Origin: an uncultured Bacilli bacterium
Lineage (GTDB): Bacteria; Bacillota_I; Bacilli_A; RF39; UBA660
Direction: 5' to 3'
Assembly: GCA_949025205.1 (NCBI GenBank)
Contig: CARMXJ010000014.1
Location: 1-30,958 of the forward strand
Length of the DNA: 30,958 nt
The position numbers were made by a program, and so were the translations under genes. Below, one piece after another: positions 15,108-24,268 of this stretch. How positions within the stretch are numbered: the stretch's first letter is position 1; every line of letters starts with the position of its first letter. The notes beneath the pieces are model-generated. The model was not told where the DNA came from, made no database searches, and saw only the letters and a program-made list of their open reading frames with translations.

Positions 15108-15111
15108 GATC

Positions 15112-15597
15112 TCACTCCTTCCCTTCCTTTAGTAGCTCATTTAATTTTGCTAACCGCGGGTCTATTTTTTTAGTATTTTCATTTACTAGTTCCCAACCTT
15201 CTCCATGTAATGCTAATGTTTCACTACTTCTATTTGAAGCACTTATGGGAATCTCTAGTACAATATTTTCCCATAAAATCTCGCTAATATCAAGTGTATT
15301 TTTGCTTTTTTCATAAAAATTTTGGCAAGATTCTTCTAAATTTTCTATTTTTTCTTCTATTTCGCAAGTAAAAGGATATTCTAGCGGGTCAAGTGTTATA
15401 GCATCTTCTAAAATAAATATTCCTTTTGCTTCTAAATTTAAGACTAAATTGTTTTCATAATCATAGTTTATATTACCCATTATATGCAATGCTTTTAAAT
15501 CTAGAATATCGGTATTTTCATATAGTTCTTTTACTAAAGTGATGTCTTTATCAATTTCTAATCCATTAGTTGGAATTTTATTTAATTCTATAATCAT
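15112..15597 (-). CDS. yceD: YceD/DUF177 family protein
   Basis: A 161-residue acidic DUF177 protein. The family is linked to accumulation of 23S rRNA and almost always lies directly upstream of rpmF, as here with a four-base gap. Recognisable parts are the central [18 protein letters not shown], an acidic stretch, and the ending [11 protein letters not shown] before rpmF. It lacks an obvious Cys pair, apart from single Cys residues near 78 and 91. GGTGA lies before the ATG, and a promoter (15616-15644) gives a yceD-rpmF transcript ending at the terminator at 14879-14907. Confidence 0.88.
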   Translation of the reverse strand: MIIELNKIPTNGLEIDKDITLVKELYENTDILDLKALHIMGNINYDYENNLVLNLEAKGIFILEDAITLDPLEYPFTCEIEEKIENLEESCQNFYEKSKNTLDISEILWENIVLEIPISASNRSSETLALHGEGWELVNENTKKIDPRLAKLNELLKEGKE

Positions 15598-15615
15598 TTG
15601 TTTTCACCTATTCCT

Positions 15616-15644
15616 ATTATATCCTAATCCAAATGAGAATCCAA
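15616..15644 (-). promoter_or_regulatory. Promoter of yceD-rpmF
   Basis: TTGGAT (15644-15639), 17 bases, TATAAT (15621-15616) on the minus strand, 18 bases before the yceD start. Confidence 0.7.
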
Positions 15645-15711
15645 GTATAAAGATTTATAGAGTTTTTTTGTTTCCTGTGTTACACTAAATTCAAGTTTAA
15701 GGAGGCATGCT

Positions 15712-16827
15712 ATGGAAATCATTGGTCTTATTTGTGAATATAATCCCTTTCATAATGGTCATTTATATCATATCAAAAAAATAAAAGAAATGTTTCCAGA
15801 TTCTCTTTTAATACTTGTTTTGAACGGTTATTTTTTAGAACGGGGAGAAATTAGTATTTTAACCAAAGAGGATAAAGTAAAACTTTCTTTAGAATATGGC
15901 ATTGATATTGTACTAGAACTACCTGTTTTGTTTGGAACACAATCTGCTGATATTTTTGCAAGTACTGCTCTTACTATATTAAATTGTTTTGGAGTAGAAA
16001 AACTTGTTTTTGGAAGTGAACTTCATAACATGAATGCACTAACAGAAATTGTTGAAAGTATTGAAAATCCTCTTTACAATGAAAAAGTGAAAACCTTTCT
16101 TAAAACAGGAATGAATTATCCTACTGCCTTAGCAAAAGCTATATCTTCTCCATACGACTTTAATAATCCCAATGATTTGTTAGCCATTTCTTATATTAAA
16201 ACCATAAGAAAAGAAACATTTCCTATAGAATCTATCTCTATAAAAAGAACAAATGATTATCACGATTTAGAAAGTACAGATACAGTAATTAGTGCTTCTA
16301 ATATTCGAACTAGATGGAAAAATGAAGAAGATATCACAAAATATTTACCCAAGGACAGTAAAGATGCTCTTTTAAAAGAAAACGATGAAATCTTTTTTAA
16401 ATTATTAAAGGCTAAAATTTTAACAACTCCTCACCTAGATTCTTTTTTAACGGTTGATGAGGGTATTGAAAGTCGTTTAGTAGACATGATGAAAAAAAGT
16501 ATAACCATGGAAGAATTTCAAAACAATGTAAAAACAAAACGTTATACGTATAATAAAATTAGAAGAATGTGTGTTCATCTTCTCCTTGGTATTACAAAAG
16601 AGGATAATAAAAAGGCTACTCTAGCTTATATTAAGGTGCTTGGATTTAGTAAAAAAGGCCAAAATTATTTAAAAACAGTAAAAAAAACAAATCCTTTACC
16701 TATTACTGTAGATAAAAATTCTTTGCAATATAAAACAGAAATAAAGGCTTCTTTGGTCTACGACTTAATTATGGGTACAAATACTTATGTATTTGAAAAA
16801 CACAATTTTCCAATTAAAAAGCTCTAA
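15712..16827 (+). CDS. tmcAL: tRNA(Met) cytidine acetate ligase TmcAL
   Basis: TmcAL uses ATP and acetate to make N4-acetylcytidine at the wobble base of elongator tRNA-Met. The product has 371 residues, near the family length. The nucleotidyltransferase site HNGH is at 14-17 inside GLICEYNPFHNGH, followed by FGSE near 102 and the second nucleotide-binding motif ISASNIRTR near 198-206. The C-terminal half is helical and Lys-rich. AAGGAGG lies six bases before the ATG. It is convergent with the minus-strand cluster: its TAA overlaps the facing stop codon by four bases. Confidence 0.95.
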   Translation: MEIIGLICEYNPFHNGHLYHIKKIKEMFPDSLLILVLNGYFLERGEISILTKEDKVKLSLEYGIDIVLELPVLFGTQSADIFASTALTILNCFGVEKLVFGSELHNMNALTEIVESIENPLYNEKVKTFLKTGMNYPTALAKAISSPYDFNNPNDLLAISYIKTIRKETFPIESISIKRTNDYHDLESTDTVISASNIRTRWKNEEDITKYLPKDSKDALLKENDEIFFKLLKAKILTTPHLDSFLTVDEGIESRLVDMMKKSITMEEFQNNVKTKRYTYNKIRRMCVHLLLGITKEDNKKATLAYIKVLGFSKKGQNYLKTVKKTNPLPITVDKNSLQYKTEIKASLVYDLIMGTNTYVFEKHNFPIKKL

Positions 16828-16845
16828 TGACGATTAGGGCTTTCT
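16815..16845. terminator. Hairpin shared by two convergent stop codons
   Basis: AAAGCTCTAAT (16818-16828) pairs with ATTAGGGCTTT (16833-16843), one G-U pair, around a four-base loop. Both facing stop codons lie inside. The minus strand has a run of five T after it; the plus strand has a poor T run. Confidence 0.65.
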
Positions 16846-17348
16846 TCTACTGTTAAAAATTGTTCTTTATAAATAGCAAATTCTTCATATTGACTTATTT
16901 TAGTTAGAATATATTCTTGCAAAGATGCTACCGCATATGTTCTTTCCTCTATAATGGCTTTTTGTATTTCTTCTTCGGAAATTATTATATCTTGTTTTGA
17001 TGTTTCTGTAACAATATTTAAGAGAATTCTCAAAATGACTATACTTTTTGTTCTTTTCTTTTTAAAGGGTTTTCCATAATCTTGTAATACATCTTTTAAC
17101 ACATTTATTAATTGAAGATAAACATTTATATTTTCAATACTTTCTTGGTATTTCTTTTTAAAAGCATCTATTTTAGTAAACTCTTGTCTTTTTTCTATTA
17201 TTTGTTTATTTAGTTGTAAAAAAATAATTTCATTTTTTAATTCTTCTAATACATATTGATAAGCTTTTCTTGCATTTAGAGAAGTTATAGCTTTTTCATG
17301 CTTTTTCAGCTCTTCCTTAAATTGATTTTCATATTCTTCAAATTCCAT
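16824..17348 (-). CDS. Unrecognised helical protein, related to its neighbour
   Basis: A 174-residue, wholly helical, soluble product that I do not recognise. It is rich in Glu, Lys and Ile, with heptad-like stretches. The block LRILLNIVTETSKQDI (106-121) followed by EEEIQKAIIEE and a final LQEYILTKISQYEEFAIYK matches the same part of the next gene upstream (17362-17973), so the two are distant paralogues. Both also begin MEFEEY/MEYEEL and have near-identical ribosome-binding regions (GAAAGAAGGA). No catalytic residues stand out. It is the last gene of a run mutM, metallopeptidase-like gene, 203-residue gene, this gene, which suggests a joint role. Confidence 0.7.
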   Translation of the reverse strand: MEFEEYENQFKEELKKHEKAITSLNARKAYQYVLEELKNEIIFLQLNKQIIEKRQEFTKIDAFKKKYQESIENINVYLQLINVLKDVLQDYGKPFKKKRTKSIVILRILLNIVTETSKQDIIISEEEIQKAIIEERTYAVASLQEYILTKISQYEEFAIYKEQFLTVEESPNRH

Positions 17349-17361
17349 TAAAATCCTTCTT

Positions 17362-17973
17362 TCAACGATTCATTGTCTCTTTTTGATATCTAGCAAAATT
17401 CAAATTTTCTTCACAACTAACTTTTTGCAGAAGAAAATCTTTTAAGAAATATACATTATGTGAATAATTCAATATGGGTATTTCTTCTGTTTCTATTGCT
17501 TTTATTATTTGTGAAGAGACTTCCTCAAATGTTGCTATATCTCTTTTATATGCTTCTAACAATATTTCTAATAATGCACGAATATATAATAAAGTATTCT
17601 TATTTTTTATTTTTGCATCTTTATAAAACTCAGATGTTATATTATGCATAGCTTCTAAAATAGTAAAATAAGTATCAATTACTTTCTCTTGTTCATCATA
17701 ATACGTCATTAATCTATTAAATCCACTTAACATTATTTTGGTACTTTTTGAAATAACGGTCTCTTCTATACTTGGAAATTGTATTTTTATAGCTAAATAT
17801 TCTCTTTCTATTTTTTTGCTAATTTTTTGAGTACCTTTTCTTTCTTTATGAGCGTCATAAAATAAAGCTTTGATATCTCTTAAAATTGATTTATATATTT
17901 TACTCATTTGTTCGTTTTCTGTTTCAAGAGTCCATTGGTTTAAATAAGTAGTAAATAATTCTTCATATTCCAT
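17362..17973 (-). CDS. Unrecognised helical protein, paralogue of the next gene
   Basis: A 203-residue all-helical protein without signal peptide or membrane helix. The ATG at 17973 follows GAAAGAAGGA and aligns with the start of the neighbouring paralogue; the frame continues to 18027 but without a site. The region IRALLEILLEAYKRDI (131-146), a following EEVSSQIIKAIETEE and the last LKDFLLQKVSCEENLNFARY correspond to the paralogue, which is about 30 residues shorter. It lies 13 bases from the paralogue and about 60 bases from the HExxH gene, in the same direction. The function is unknown; a regulator, inhibitor or substrate of the neighbouring protease is a guess. Confidence 0.7.
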   Translation of the reverse strand: MEYEELFTTYLNQWTLETENEQMSKIYKSILRDIKALFYDAHKERKGTQKISKKIEREYLAIKIQFPSIEETVISKSTKIMLSGFNRLMTYYDEQEKVIDTYFTILEAMHNITSEFYKDAKIKNKNTLLYIRALLEILLEAYKRDIATFEEVSSQIIKAIETEEIPILNYSHNVYFLKDFLLQKVSCEENLNFARYQKETMNR

Positions 17974-18034
17974 AATTTTCCTTCTTTCATTGGCCGTTAT
18001 ATTATTCCTTTTGGAATATTTTGTCAATTGGTTA

Positions 18035-18904
18035 CTAGACCACCATTTTTAATAGTTGTTCGCATCCTTCTTTGAAATCAAAAATTTCCAATCTTTCGTA
18101 AAGTTCAAAGTATTCTAATAATTCTTGTGTTGTTTTCTTTTGTAAAAGGACATTTTTAAATTCTCTTAAAACCGTTTTTGGGTATTTTAAATATTTTTGA
18201 AATAGTAAAATTGTATAGTAGAAAGAAATATAATATTGATAGAATCGTAATTTATAAATCTCAAATTCTTTTTGATTAGAAATAATTTCTTTCGCTTTTA
18301 TTACCATACTTTGCATATCTAATAACGTTTGCATTCTTTGATTTATTATGTTTCTTTTTGTATTTTGTCTTTTGTATTTCATTTGAACAAATTCGTAAAG
18401 CATGGGTAAGACATCCGCATGCCTTAGTAAATTTTTCCATTCCTTAACATTTGTATCTTTTAAAAGATGGATAATTTCATGTCCAATATATACATAGGAA
18501 AAATCATCTAAATAATATGGCATTCTTAAACTATAAGGAATTTGATTTTCTTTAAAAAGAACTTCATAATATTCACTTGTAGACATTTCGATTATTATGC
18601 TTTTTAGAATTTCAAATGTTTTTTTACTAATTTCATTGGTAGGAATATACGGATTTGATACAAAATTATCTTCAAATTCTAGTTTTTCTTCTTGAAAGTG
18701 TCTGTTTAATTCTTTATATACTTTCTTTAGTTCTGCTTCATAAAAACTTGGATAAAAGGTTATTTTTCTATTTCCTTTAAATTTGTTTATATATGTCAAA
18801 GCAAATTCCGCCATTTCCTCTTCAAAAGTAGTAGGTAATGTTAAATTATCCCTTTCAATAAATTCTTTATTTGTTCTTATTTCTTGCTGTATTTTTGTTT
18901 CCAC
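18035..18904 (-). CDS. Putative zincin metallopeptidase (HExxH)
   Basis: A 289-residue soluble protein. HEIIH at 142-146 lies in the helical stretch YVYIGHEIIHLLKD, as expected for a zinc metallopeptidase, and E171 in LPMLYEFVQ, 29 residues after the first His, could be the third zinc ligand, as in gluzincins such as the M3 oligopeptidases. The protein is mostly helical before and after the motif. The start is GTG at 18904 with GGGAGG eight bases upstream; there is no ATG alternative. No signal peptide, so it would act in the cytoplasm. It follows mutM by 42 bases and precedes the two paralogous helical genes. I assign the catalytic class from the motif only; substrate and family are unknown. 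Confidence 0.72.
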   Translation of the reverse strand: METKIQQEIRTNKEFIERDNLTLPTTFEEEMAEFALTYINKFKGNRKITFYPSFYEAELKKVYKELNRHFQEEKLEFEDNFVSNPYIPTNEISKKTFEILKSIIIEMSTSEYYEVLFKENQIPYSLRMPYYLDDFSYVYIGHEIIHLLKDTNVKEWKNLLRHADVLPMLYEFVQMKYKRQNTKRNIINQRMQTLLDMQSMVIKAKEIISNQKEFEIYKLRFYQYYISFYYTILLFQKYLKYPKTVLREFKNVLLQKKTTQELLEYFELYERLEIFDFKEGCEQLLKMVV

Positions 18905-18946
18905 CTTATGAGCCTCCCATTTAATTGCTACTATAACAAAAACAGA

Positions 18947-19765
18947 TTATTTTTGGCAAGTGGGACAATAATAGGTACTTCTTCCACCTATTTTTTCATT
19001 TTTTATTTTACTATGGCAAATCATACATTCTTCCTTTTCTCTTTTATGAACCATCAATTCTTGTTGAAATCTTCCCGTAACCCCAAGACTTGAGGTATAA
19101 CTTTTAATAGTTGTACCACCTAGTTCTATGGCTCTTTTTATAATTTTATCTGCTTCTGTTACAATCAATTTTGCTTCACTCTTTGTAATGGAGCTCCCTT
19201 TTTTAAACGGATTAATTTTCGATGCAAATAGCACTTCATTGGCATAGATATTTCCAAGACCACTAATTATAGTTTGGTCTAGTAAAATGGTTTTAATGGG
19301 AATTGTCTTGTTTTTCAACTTTTCTAATAGATAGTCTGCCGTTAATTCTTTCTCACCTGGTTCAAAGCCTTGTTTTGTAATAGACTCGCAAGTTTTTAAT
19401 TCTTCTTTTTTTATTAAGTTCATGCGACCGAATTTCCTTGTATCATGGTATCTTAAGTCTGTATTGTCGTTAAAAGTAATGATAATATGTTCATGTTTAA
19501 CAATAGGCTCCTCGCTATTTTTTAAAAAGAACTTGCCTTCCATGCGTAAATGGCTTAATAGATAATAATTTTCTAATTCAAATAACAACCATTTCCCTCT
19601 TCTTTTGATATCTACAAACTGATTGTTTTTTAAATTATTTTTAAATTCTTCTACATTACTTTCTATCATTTTCTCATAAAGAACTTTTACCGATTTAATT
19701 CTTTTATTTAGAATTTGTTTTTTTAAAGTATTACGTACAGTTTCTACTTCAGCTATTTCGGGCAT
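18947..19765 (-). CDS. mutM: Formamidopyrimidine-DNA glycosylase
   Basis: MutM/Fpg removes oxidised purines such as 8-oxoguanine from DNA and cuts the backbone by beta/delta elimination. The 272-residue product has the normal length. The catalytic Pro2 and Glu3 follow the start Met (MPEIAEVETV; most family members have PELPEVE). The H2TH region carries ISGLGNIYANEVLF near 168. The C-terminal zinc finger uses CMIC near 247 and CPTC near 267. An AAGGAGG site precedes the ATG. mutM commonly follows polA in Bacillota; here a peptidase-like and a fused hydrolase gene stand between them. Confidence 0.97.
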   Translation of the reverse strand: MPEIAEVETVRNTLKKQILNKRIKSVKVLYEKMIESNVEEFKNNLKNNQFVDIKRRGKWLLFELENYYLLSHLRMEGKFFLKNSEEPIVKHEHIIITFNDNTDLRYHDTRKFGRMNLIKKEELKTCESITKQGFEPGEKELTADYLLEKLKNKTIPIKTILLDQTIISGLGNIYANEVLFASKINPFKKGSSITKSEAKLIVTEADKIIKRAIELGGTTIKSYTSSLGVTGRFQQELMVHKREKEECMICHSKIKNEKIGGRSTYYCPTCQK

Positions 19766-19857
19766 AAAATTCCTCCTTTTTATTAGGCAATTTTCTTATT
19801 TACAATTTATCTATTTTATTTATGAAAACTTACTTTTTTATTCTTCTCCTATTCCTT

Positions 19858-21129
19858 TCAATACTTTTTGCATAAGTATTCTTCAAGTGTTCCATGTTTG
19901 TCCATTATTTCTTTTGCTATCTCTACAGAACCTACATATCTTATATGCCAAGGCTCATAATTGTACTTTGTAATTTGTTCTTTTCCCTTTGGGTAGCGAA
20001 TAATAAAACCAAAATTAGAACAGCATTCTTCTAAAAAAGCATAAAAAGGACTAAGTTCTTCTTCAAACCCACAAAGCCATAATTCATTCTTTTGTAAACA
20101 TACATCAATAGCAAGTCCAAGTTCATGCTCACTATATCCTGGTTTTGCTACATAAGCTTCTGCATATTCAGTACCTTCATCGCTTTTTATTTGTTTGTAA
20201 ATTTCTTCTTGTAGTTCCTTTGGACGATAAGCACTTTCGATTTCTGCATTATAGCCATTTTCTTTTAGAAAACTTTGTAATTTTTTCCAAGCTATTGCTG
20301 TATTTTCCTCTAGATTACTATCTCTTTGGCATTTAGGATATTTTGACTCATAAGGAACAATTTTGTAATTTTTGTAATATTTTATAGAGTTTTCGCGATT
20401 TACTAACGTCAAATATTTTTTAGTTGATGAAACTAACCAATCAAATAATGGGTTTTCTTCTTCTATTTCTGGATGAAATTGAACTCCTAATAATAAAGCT
20501 CCCTTTTCTTTGTATTCCACTGCTTCTATCACTTTATCTTCTGCCTGGGCACTTACAAGTACATTTTTTGGTGTTCTTGCAATAAACATTCCATGTAAAC
20601 TTACTACATTTAAATCATCACAACCAAAAATTTCATGCAATAAACTATTCTTTTGTATATTTACTTTATGTCTAGCCTTATCTATTGTTTCTTTTTCTTT
20701 CGTAACAACATGTAAATGGATATTTTCATCTTCTAATTTTTTTAAATAGGGTTTTGTTTCTTTGTTTAAGTCATAAGTTTCTTTAAAACTTTTTGCTTGA
20801 TTTTCTTGTTGATCTTCTAACACATTTAACAAAGTAGCAATCGTTTGAGCACCGAGACAAATCCCTAGCATAGGCTTATTATTTTTTACGGCATCTTCTA
20901 TTAGAGGAATATATTCTTTTAAAATTTTGTTTCCTCCAGGCCATAAGTAACCATCACATAAAGAGGTATATAAGGAAGCATCTTCTAAAATTCCAAGAGG
21001 AATACCTCCACTTTTCTTGATTTTTTCACTATACATAGTGACAAAACTCGCTCTATCTTGATAAGGGTCATTTGCATCATTATTTAAATTGATAGTAGGA
21101 ATAATTCCTATAACTGGTTTTTTGGTCAT
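19858..21129 (-). CDS. Fusion of C26 glutamine amidotransferase-like hydrolase and VanY-type D,D-carboxypeptidase
   Basis: A 423-residue two-domain enzyme. Residues 1-240 are a class I glutamine amidotransferase-like hydrolase (peptidase C26, as in gamma-glutamyl-GABA hydrolase) with the triad Cys91 (LGICLGAQ), His219 and Glu221 (GVQFHPE). Residues about 250-423 are an M15B VanY/DdcY-type carboxypeptidase: SAYRPKELQ, SEHELGLAIDV (His335, Asp342 as zinc ligands) and EPWHIRYVG (Glu392, His395). No signal peptide or membrane helix is seen, so the protein looks cytoplasmic, and recycling of cell-wall peptides is a reasonable guess. The ATG at 21129 has AAGGA about ten bases upstream and is preferred to a GTG at 21138. 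The gene starts right after the stop of the frameshifted C15-like gene. Confidence 0.88.
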   Translation of the reverse strand: MTKKPVIGIIPTINLNNDANDPYQDRASFVTMYSEKIKKSGGIPLGILEDASLYTSLCDGYLWPGGNKILKEYIPLIEDAVKNNKPMLGICLGAQTIATLLNVLEDQQENQAKSFKETYDLNKETKPYLKKLEDENIHLHVVTKEKETIDKARHKVNIQKNSLLHEIFGCDDLNVVSLHGMFIARTPKNVLVSAQAEDKVIEAVEYKEKGALLLGVQFHPEIEEENPLFDWLVSSTKKYLTLVNRENSIKYYKNYKIVPYESKYPKCQRDSNLEENTAIAWKKLQSFLKENGYNAEIESAYRPKELQEEIYKQIKSDEGTEYAEAYVAKPGYSEHELGLAIDVCLQKNELWLCGFEEELSPFYAFLEECCSNFGFIIRYPKGKEQITKYNYEPWHIRYVGSVEIAKEIMDKHGTLEEYLCKKY

Positions 21130-21130
21130 A

Positions 21131-21630
21131 TCATACACTTCCTTTATCTATTTGATTTAATAAAGCTATCAAAGTATCGAATTCTTTAAAGTTTTCCATA
21201 TAAGGGACATGAGTAAAATAACTTTTGTATCTATTTCTCTTACCTCTAAGCATTTTAAGACATTGTAGTAAGCAAAATTACAATAGGATGTTCCTGGATT
21301 TTGGCTTATCCTATAGGTAATTTTATTTTTATCTAAAATAGCAAGTAATTTTTCCAAAGGAAAATTAGTTTTTAAAAAATTCTTTTTCTGTTTACACATT
21401 ACTTCTATTGCTAGACTTTTAATTAAAGGTTTTTGTCCAAACATAATCACATAATCTTGTTTTTTTGTTTCAAATAATGCATCAATTTCCTGAATTATTG
21501 TTGTATAGTCATTCGTAAAAAGAAATTTAGAATACTGATTAGAGACTTTATCTATTAAGGTTGTAGAACAACTTTTGTCATTTTTATGTGCTTTTTTAAA
21601 TCCTGTTAATAATACTCTATTTTGTCTCAT
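21131..21630 (-). pseudogene. Frameshifted pyroglutamyl-peptidase I-like gene (C15)
   Basis: The first part reads RVLLTGFKKAHKND, then QNPGTSYCNFAYYNVLK with the catalytic Cys region of C15 peptidases. After LK the frame runs into unrelated residues and stops at 21169. In the next frame the sequence continues as MLRGKRNRYKSYFTHVPYME, with the catalytic His in THVPY, to TGA at 21133-21131. One extra A in the run of four at 21253-21256 would restore a single product of about 166 residues. So either the gene is broken or this is a homopolymer read error. Even when repaired it is short (usual length 200-215), and the catalytic Glu of the family is not evident. The start at 21630 overlaps the polA end by 14 bases; GTG and ATG starts at 21651 and 21645 are alternatives. 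Confidence 0.78.
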
Positions 21631-24196
21631 ACCAATCTCTTCCATAGTCACTACTTACTTTTAACGGAACAGAAAGTTTTATCGCATTCGTCATTTTTTC
21701 TGTTACGATTTTGGTTACTAACTCTTTTTCGCTTTCGATTAAATCAATGATAAGCTCGTCGTGTACTTGAATTACTAATTTGCTTTTTATATTTAGGCGT
21801 TTGAATTCTTCATAAATGTCAATCATGGCTTTTTTTATGATGTCCGCACTTGTTCCTTGTATTGGTGTATTTAGAGCAATTCGCTCTCCTGCTTGACGTA
21901 CCATAAAATTAGAGGAATTTAATTCTTCAATTTCTCGTTTACGATTAAATAGAGTTCTTACGCTTCCTTCTTGGTAAGCTTCCGCTACAATTTCATCCAT
22001 ATACCGTTTTACTCCAGGATAGAGTTCATAGTATTTTTCAATAAATTTTTTGGCTTCTTTGGCGCTGATTTCTAGGTTTTCTCCAAGCCCAAATCCACTT
22101 ATCCCATACACAATTCCAAAAATAACGGCTTTTGCTGTTGAACGCATTTTCTTAGTAACTGCCATTTCGGGAACTCCATAAATATCTGATGCAACTTTGG
22201 TGTGAATATCCGCATCATGGATAAAAGCATCTATTAGTTCTTGACTCTTTGAAATATGAGCCAAAATTCGTAGTTCGATTTGTGAATAATCGGCGCTTAA
22301 AAATGAGTCGTTAGAAGGTAGGAATGCTTTTCTAATTTTTCTTCCTCCTTCATCCCGGATAGGAATATTTTGAATGTTTGGTTCTACAGAAGATAATCTT
22401 CCTGTACGTGTTAAGGTTTGTTTGAAAATGGTGTGTACCCTACCATCTTCGTAAATAAAGTTTTCGAGCCCTTCGATATAAGTCGAATAGATTTTCGATA
22501 AATTGCGGTATTCCAATACTTTTTCTATAATAGGATGACTTCCTAACAATTTATGCATTACTTTTACATCGGTCTTGTATCCTTTTTGGGTTTTTACTCC
22601 ACCTGGTAAACCTAATTTTATAAATAAGATTTCTCCTAGTTGTTTGGTACTTGCGATATTAAATTCTTCCCCTGCCAAATTATAGATTTCATGCGATATG
22701 CGCTCGATTTTAATTTTTAACTCTTCTTTCATTTCTTCTAGAATATGACGGTCCACTTTTACTCCGGTTATTTCCATATCGGCTAGGACAGATATTAGAG
22801 GCATTTCAATAGTAGAAAATAATTCAAACATATCTTCTCGTTTTAAATCCAAAACAAACTTATCACGGAAATCGTAAATAAATTTACTTTTTAAAGCTAT
22901 TTCAGGAATGATTTTTTCTAGTTCAAAATTTTTTTTGGCAATTGTGTCTTCGTATAATTCTACTTCATACCCCTCTGGTTTCATTAGATAAGCAATGTCA
23001 TCTTTTATGGTGTAATTTAAAAGATAAGTGGCAAGCATTAAATCAAAGTTGACTTCAGTTAAAGAAATACCTAATTTATGTAAGGATACCATATTTTTCT
23101 TTAAATCAAAGGTATATAAAATTTTGTCTTTTAATTTAGGAATACACTCTTTTATAAATTCTTTTTTTATATAATACGTATTTTCTTTATCTGTTAAAGC
23201 CATTCCCAAAATATTTCCAGTATGGTAATTTGGACTATCTACTTCAATATAGAAGGATACAATGTTATCTAGTTTTAAATCTTCTGGATTTTCTAGTTTT
23301 ATGATATTTTCTAAGTTATTTACTTTTTCTTTTTTATCAAATTTTTTTAATAGAGAATAAAATTCTAGTTCTTCGTAAATACTCGATAATTCTTCACTTT
23401 CCACCGGCTCAAATTTTAAATCTTCTAAATCTTTTATATCTAAAGGAACTTCATTATAAATGGTTGCAATCTCTTTACTTACAAAGGCCATATTTTTATC
23501 TGCTAATAGTTTTTCCTTCATTTTCCCTTTTATTTCCTCGATATGCTCGTAGATGCCTTCTACTGTTTTATAAGTAGCTAGTAAATTAAGGGCTGTTTTT
23601 TCTCCTATTCCTTTGACTCCTGGGATATTATCAGATGCATCTCCCGCAAGGGCTTTTAAATCGATGATATGAATGGGTTCTATTTTAAAGTCTGCAAAAA
23701 AGCTAATTGGATTGTAACGAATGTGCCCTTTTTGTTTTAATAATTTCATATCGACTTGGTCATTTATAAGTTGTAATAAGTCTCTATCGCTTGAGATAAT
23801 GGTCGCAACAAAATTTGGGTCTTCTACTACTTTTTTAGAAAGAGTTCCAATAATATCATCTGCTTCATACGGAGCAAGTTCAAAATATTTGATTCCCATT
23901 CCTTTTAATATTTTTCTAGCATAAGGCATTTGCATAATTAACTCGTTTGGTGTTTCTTTTCGACCATCTTTGTAAAAATCATATTTTTCTGCCCGAAAGT
24001 TTTTGCCAATATCAAAAGCCACAGCTATATACTCTGGATTTTCTTCCGCAATAATTTTGTTCATCATGGAAACAAATCCATAAAGGGCATTGGTTGGAAA
24101 GTTTTTCGAATTTTTCATCATTTTTCCAGTATAAGCGGTTGCATAATAACTCCTAAACAAAAGGTTATTTCCATCTACTAATATTAATTTTTTCAT
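21617..24196 (-). CDS. polA: DNA polymerase I
   Basis: Pol I fills gaps and removes RNA primers in replication and repair. The 859-residue product has an N-terminal 5'-3' exonuclease (about 1-290: LILVDGNNLLFRSYYA, YEADDIIGTL, GDASDNIPGVKGIGEKTA), a middle domain and a C-terminal polymerase. Polymerase motifs are DYSQIELRILAH (A), RSTAKAVIFGIVYGISGFG (B) and VIQVHDELI with His812-Asp813 (C). The 3'-5' exonuclease has lost the usual DTE triad (FYIEVDSPN), as in other Bacillota, so it should lack proofreading. GGAGG precedes the ATG; an extended -10 promoter lies at 24219-24227. The C15-like gene overlaps its end. Confidence 0.98.
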   Translation of the reverse strand: MKKLILVDGNNLLFRSYYATAYTGKMMKNSKNFPTNALYGFVSMMNKIIAEENPEYIAVAFDIGKNFRAEKYDFYKDGRKETPNELIMQMPYARKILKGMGIKYFELAPYEADDIIGTLSKKVVEDPNFVATIISSDRDLLQLINDQVDMKLLKQKGHIRYNPISFFADFKIEPIHIIDLKALAGDASDNIPGVKGIGEKTALNLLATYKTVEGIYEHIEEIKGKMKEKLLADKNMAFVSKEIATIYNEVPLDIKDLEDLKFEPVESEELSSIYEELEFYSLLKKFDKKEKVNNLENIIKLENPEDLKLDNIVSFYIEVDSPNYHTGNILGMALTDKENTYYIKKEFIKECIPKLKDKILYTFDLKKNMVSLHKLGISLTEVNFDLMLATYLLNYTIKDDIAYLMKPEGYEVELYEDTIAKKNFELEKIIPEIALKSKFIYDFRDKFVLDLKREDMFELFSTIEMPLISVLADMEITGVKVDRHILEEMKEELKIKIERISHEIYNLAGEEFNIASTKQLGEILFIKLGLPGGVKTQKGYKTDVKVMHKLLGSHPIIEKVLEYRNLSKIYSTYIEGLENFIYEDGRVHTIFKQTLTRTGRLSSVEPNIQNIPIRDEGGRKIRKAFLPSNDSFLSADYSQIELRILAHISKSQELIDAFIHDADIHTKVASDIYGVPEMAVTKKMRSTAKAVIFGIVYGISGFGLGENLEISAKEAKKFIEKYYELYPGVKRYMDEIVAEAYQEGSVRTLFNRKREIEELNSSNFMVRQAGERIALNTPIQGTSADIIKKAMIDIYEEFKRLNIKSKLVIQVHDELIIDLIESEKELVTKIVTEKMTNAIKLSVPLKVSSDYGRDWYETK

Positions 24197-24218
24197 TACA
24201 TCCTCCCTATATAACTAC

Positions 24219-24227
24219 ATTATATCA
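24219..24227 (-). promoter_or_regulatory. Extended -10 promoter of polA
   Basis: TGATATAAT (24227-24219) on the minus strand, an extended -10 with perfect TATAAT. No good -35 element is seen, which the extended form can offset. It lies about 22 bases from the polA start codon. Confidence 0.55.
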
Positions 24228-24268
24228 CGTATAGTCTTTTTATTATTTGCAAAATGCAAAAAATTTCT

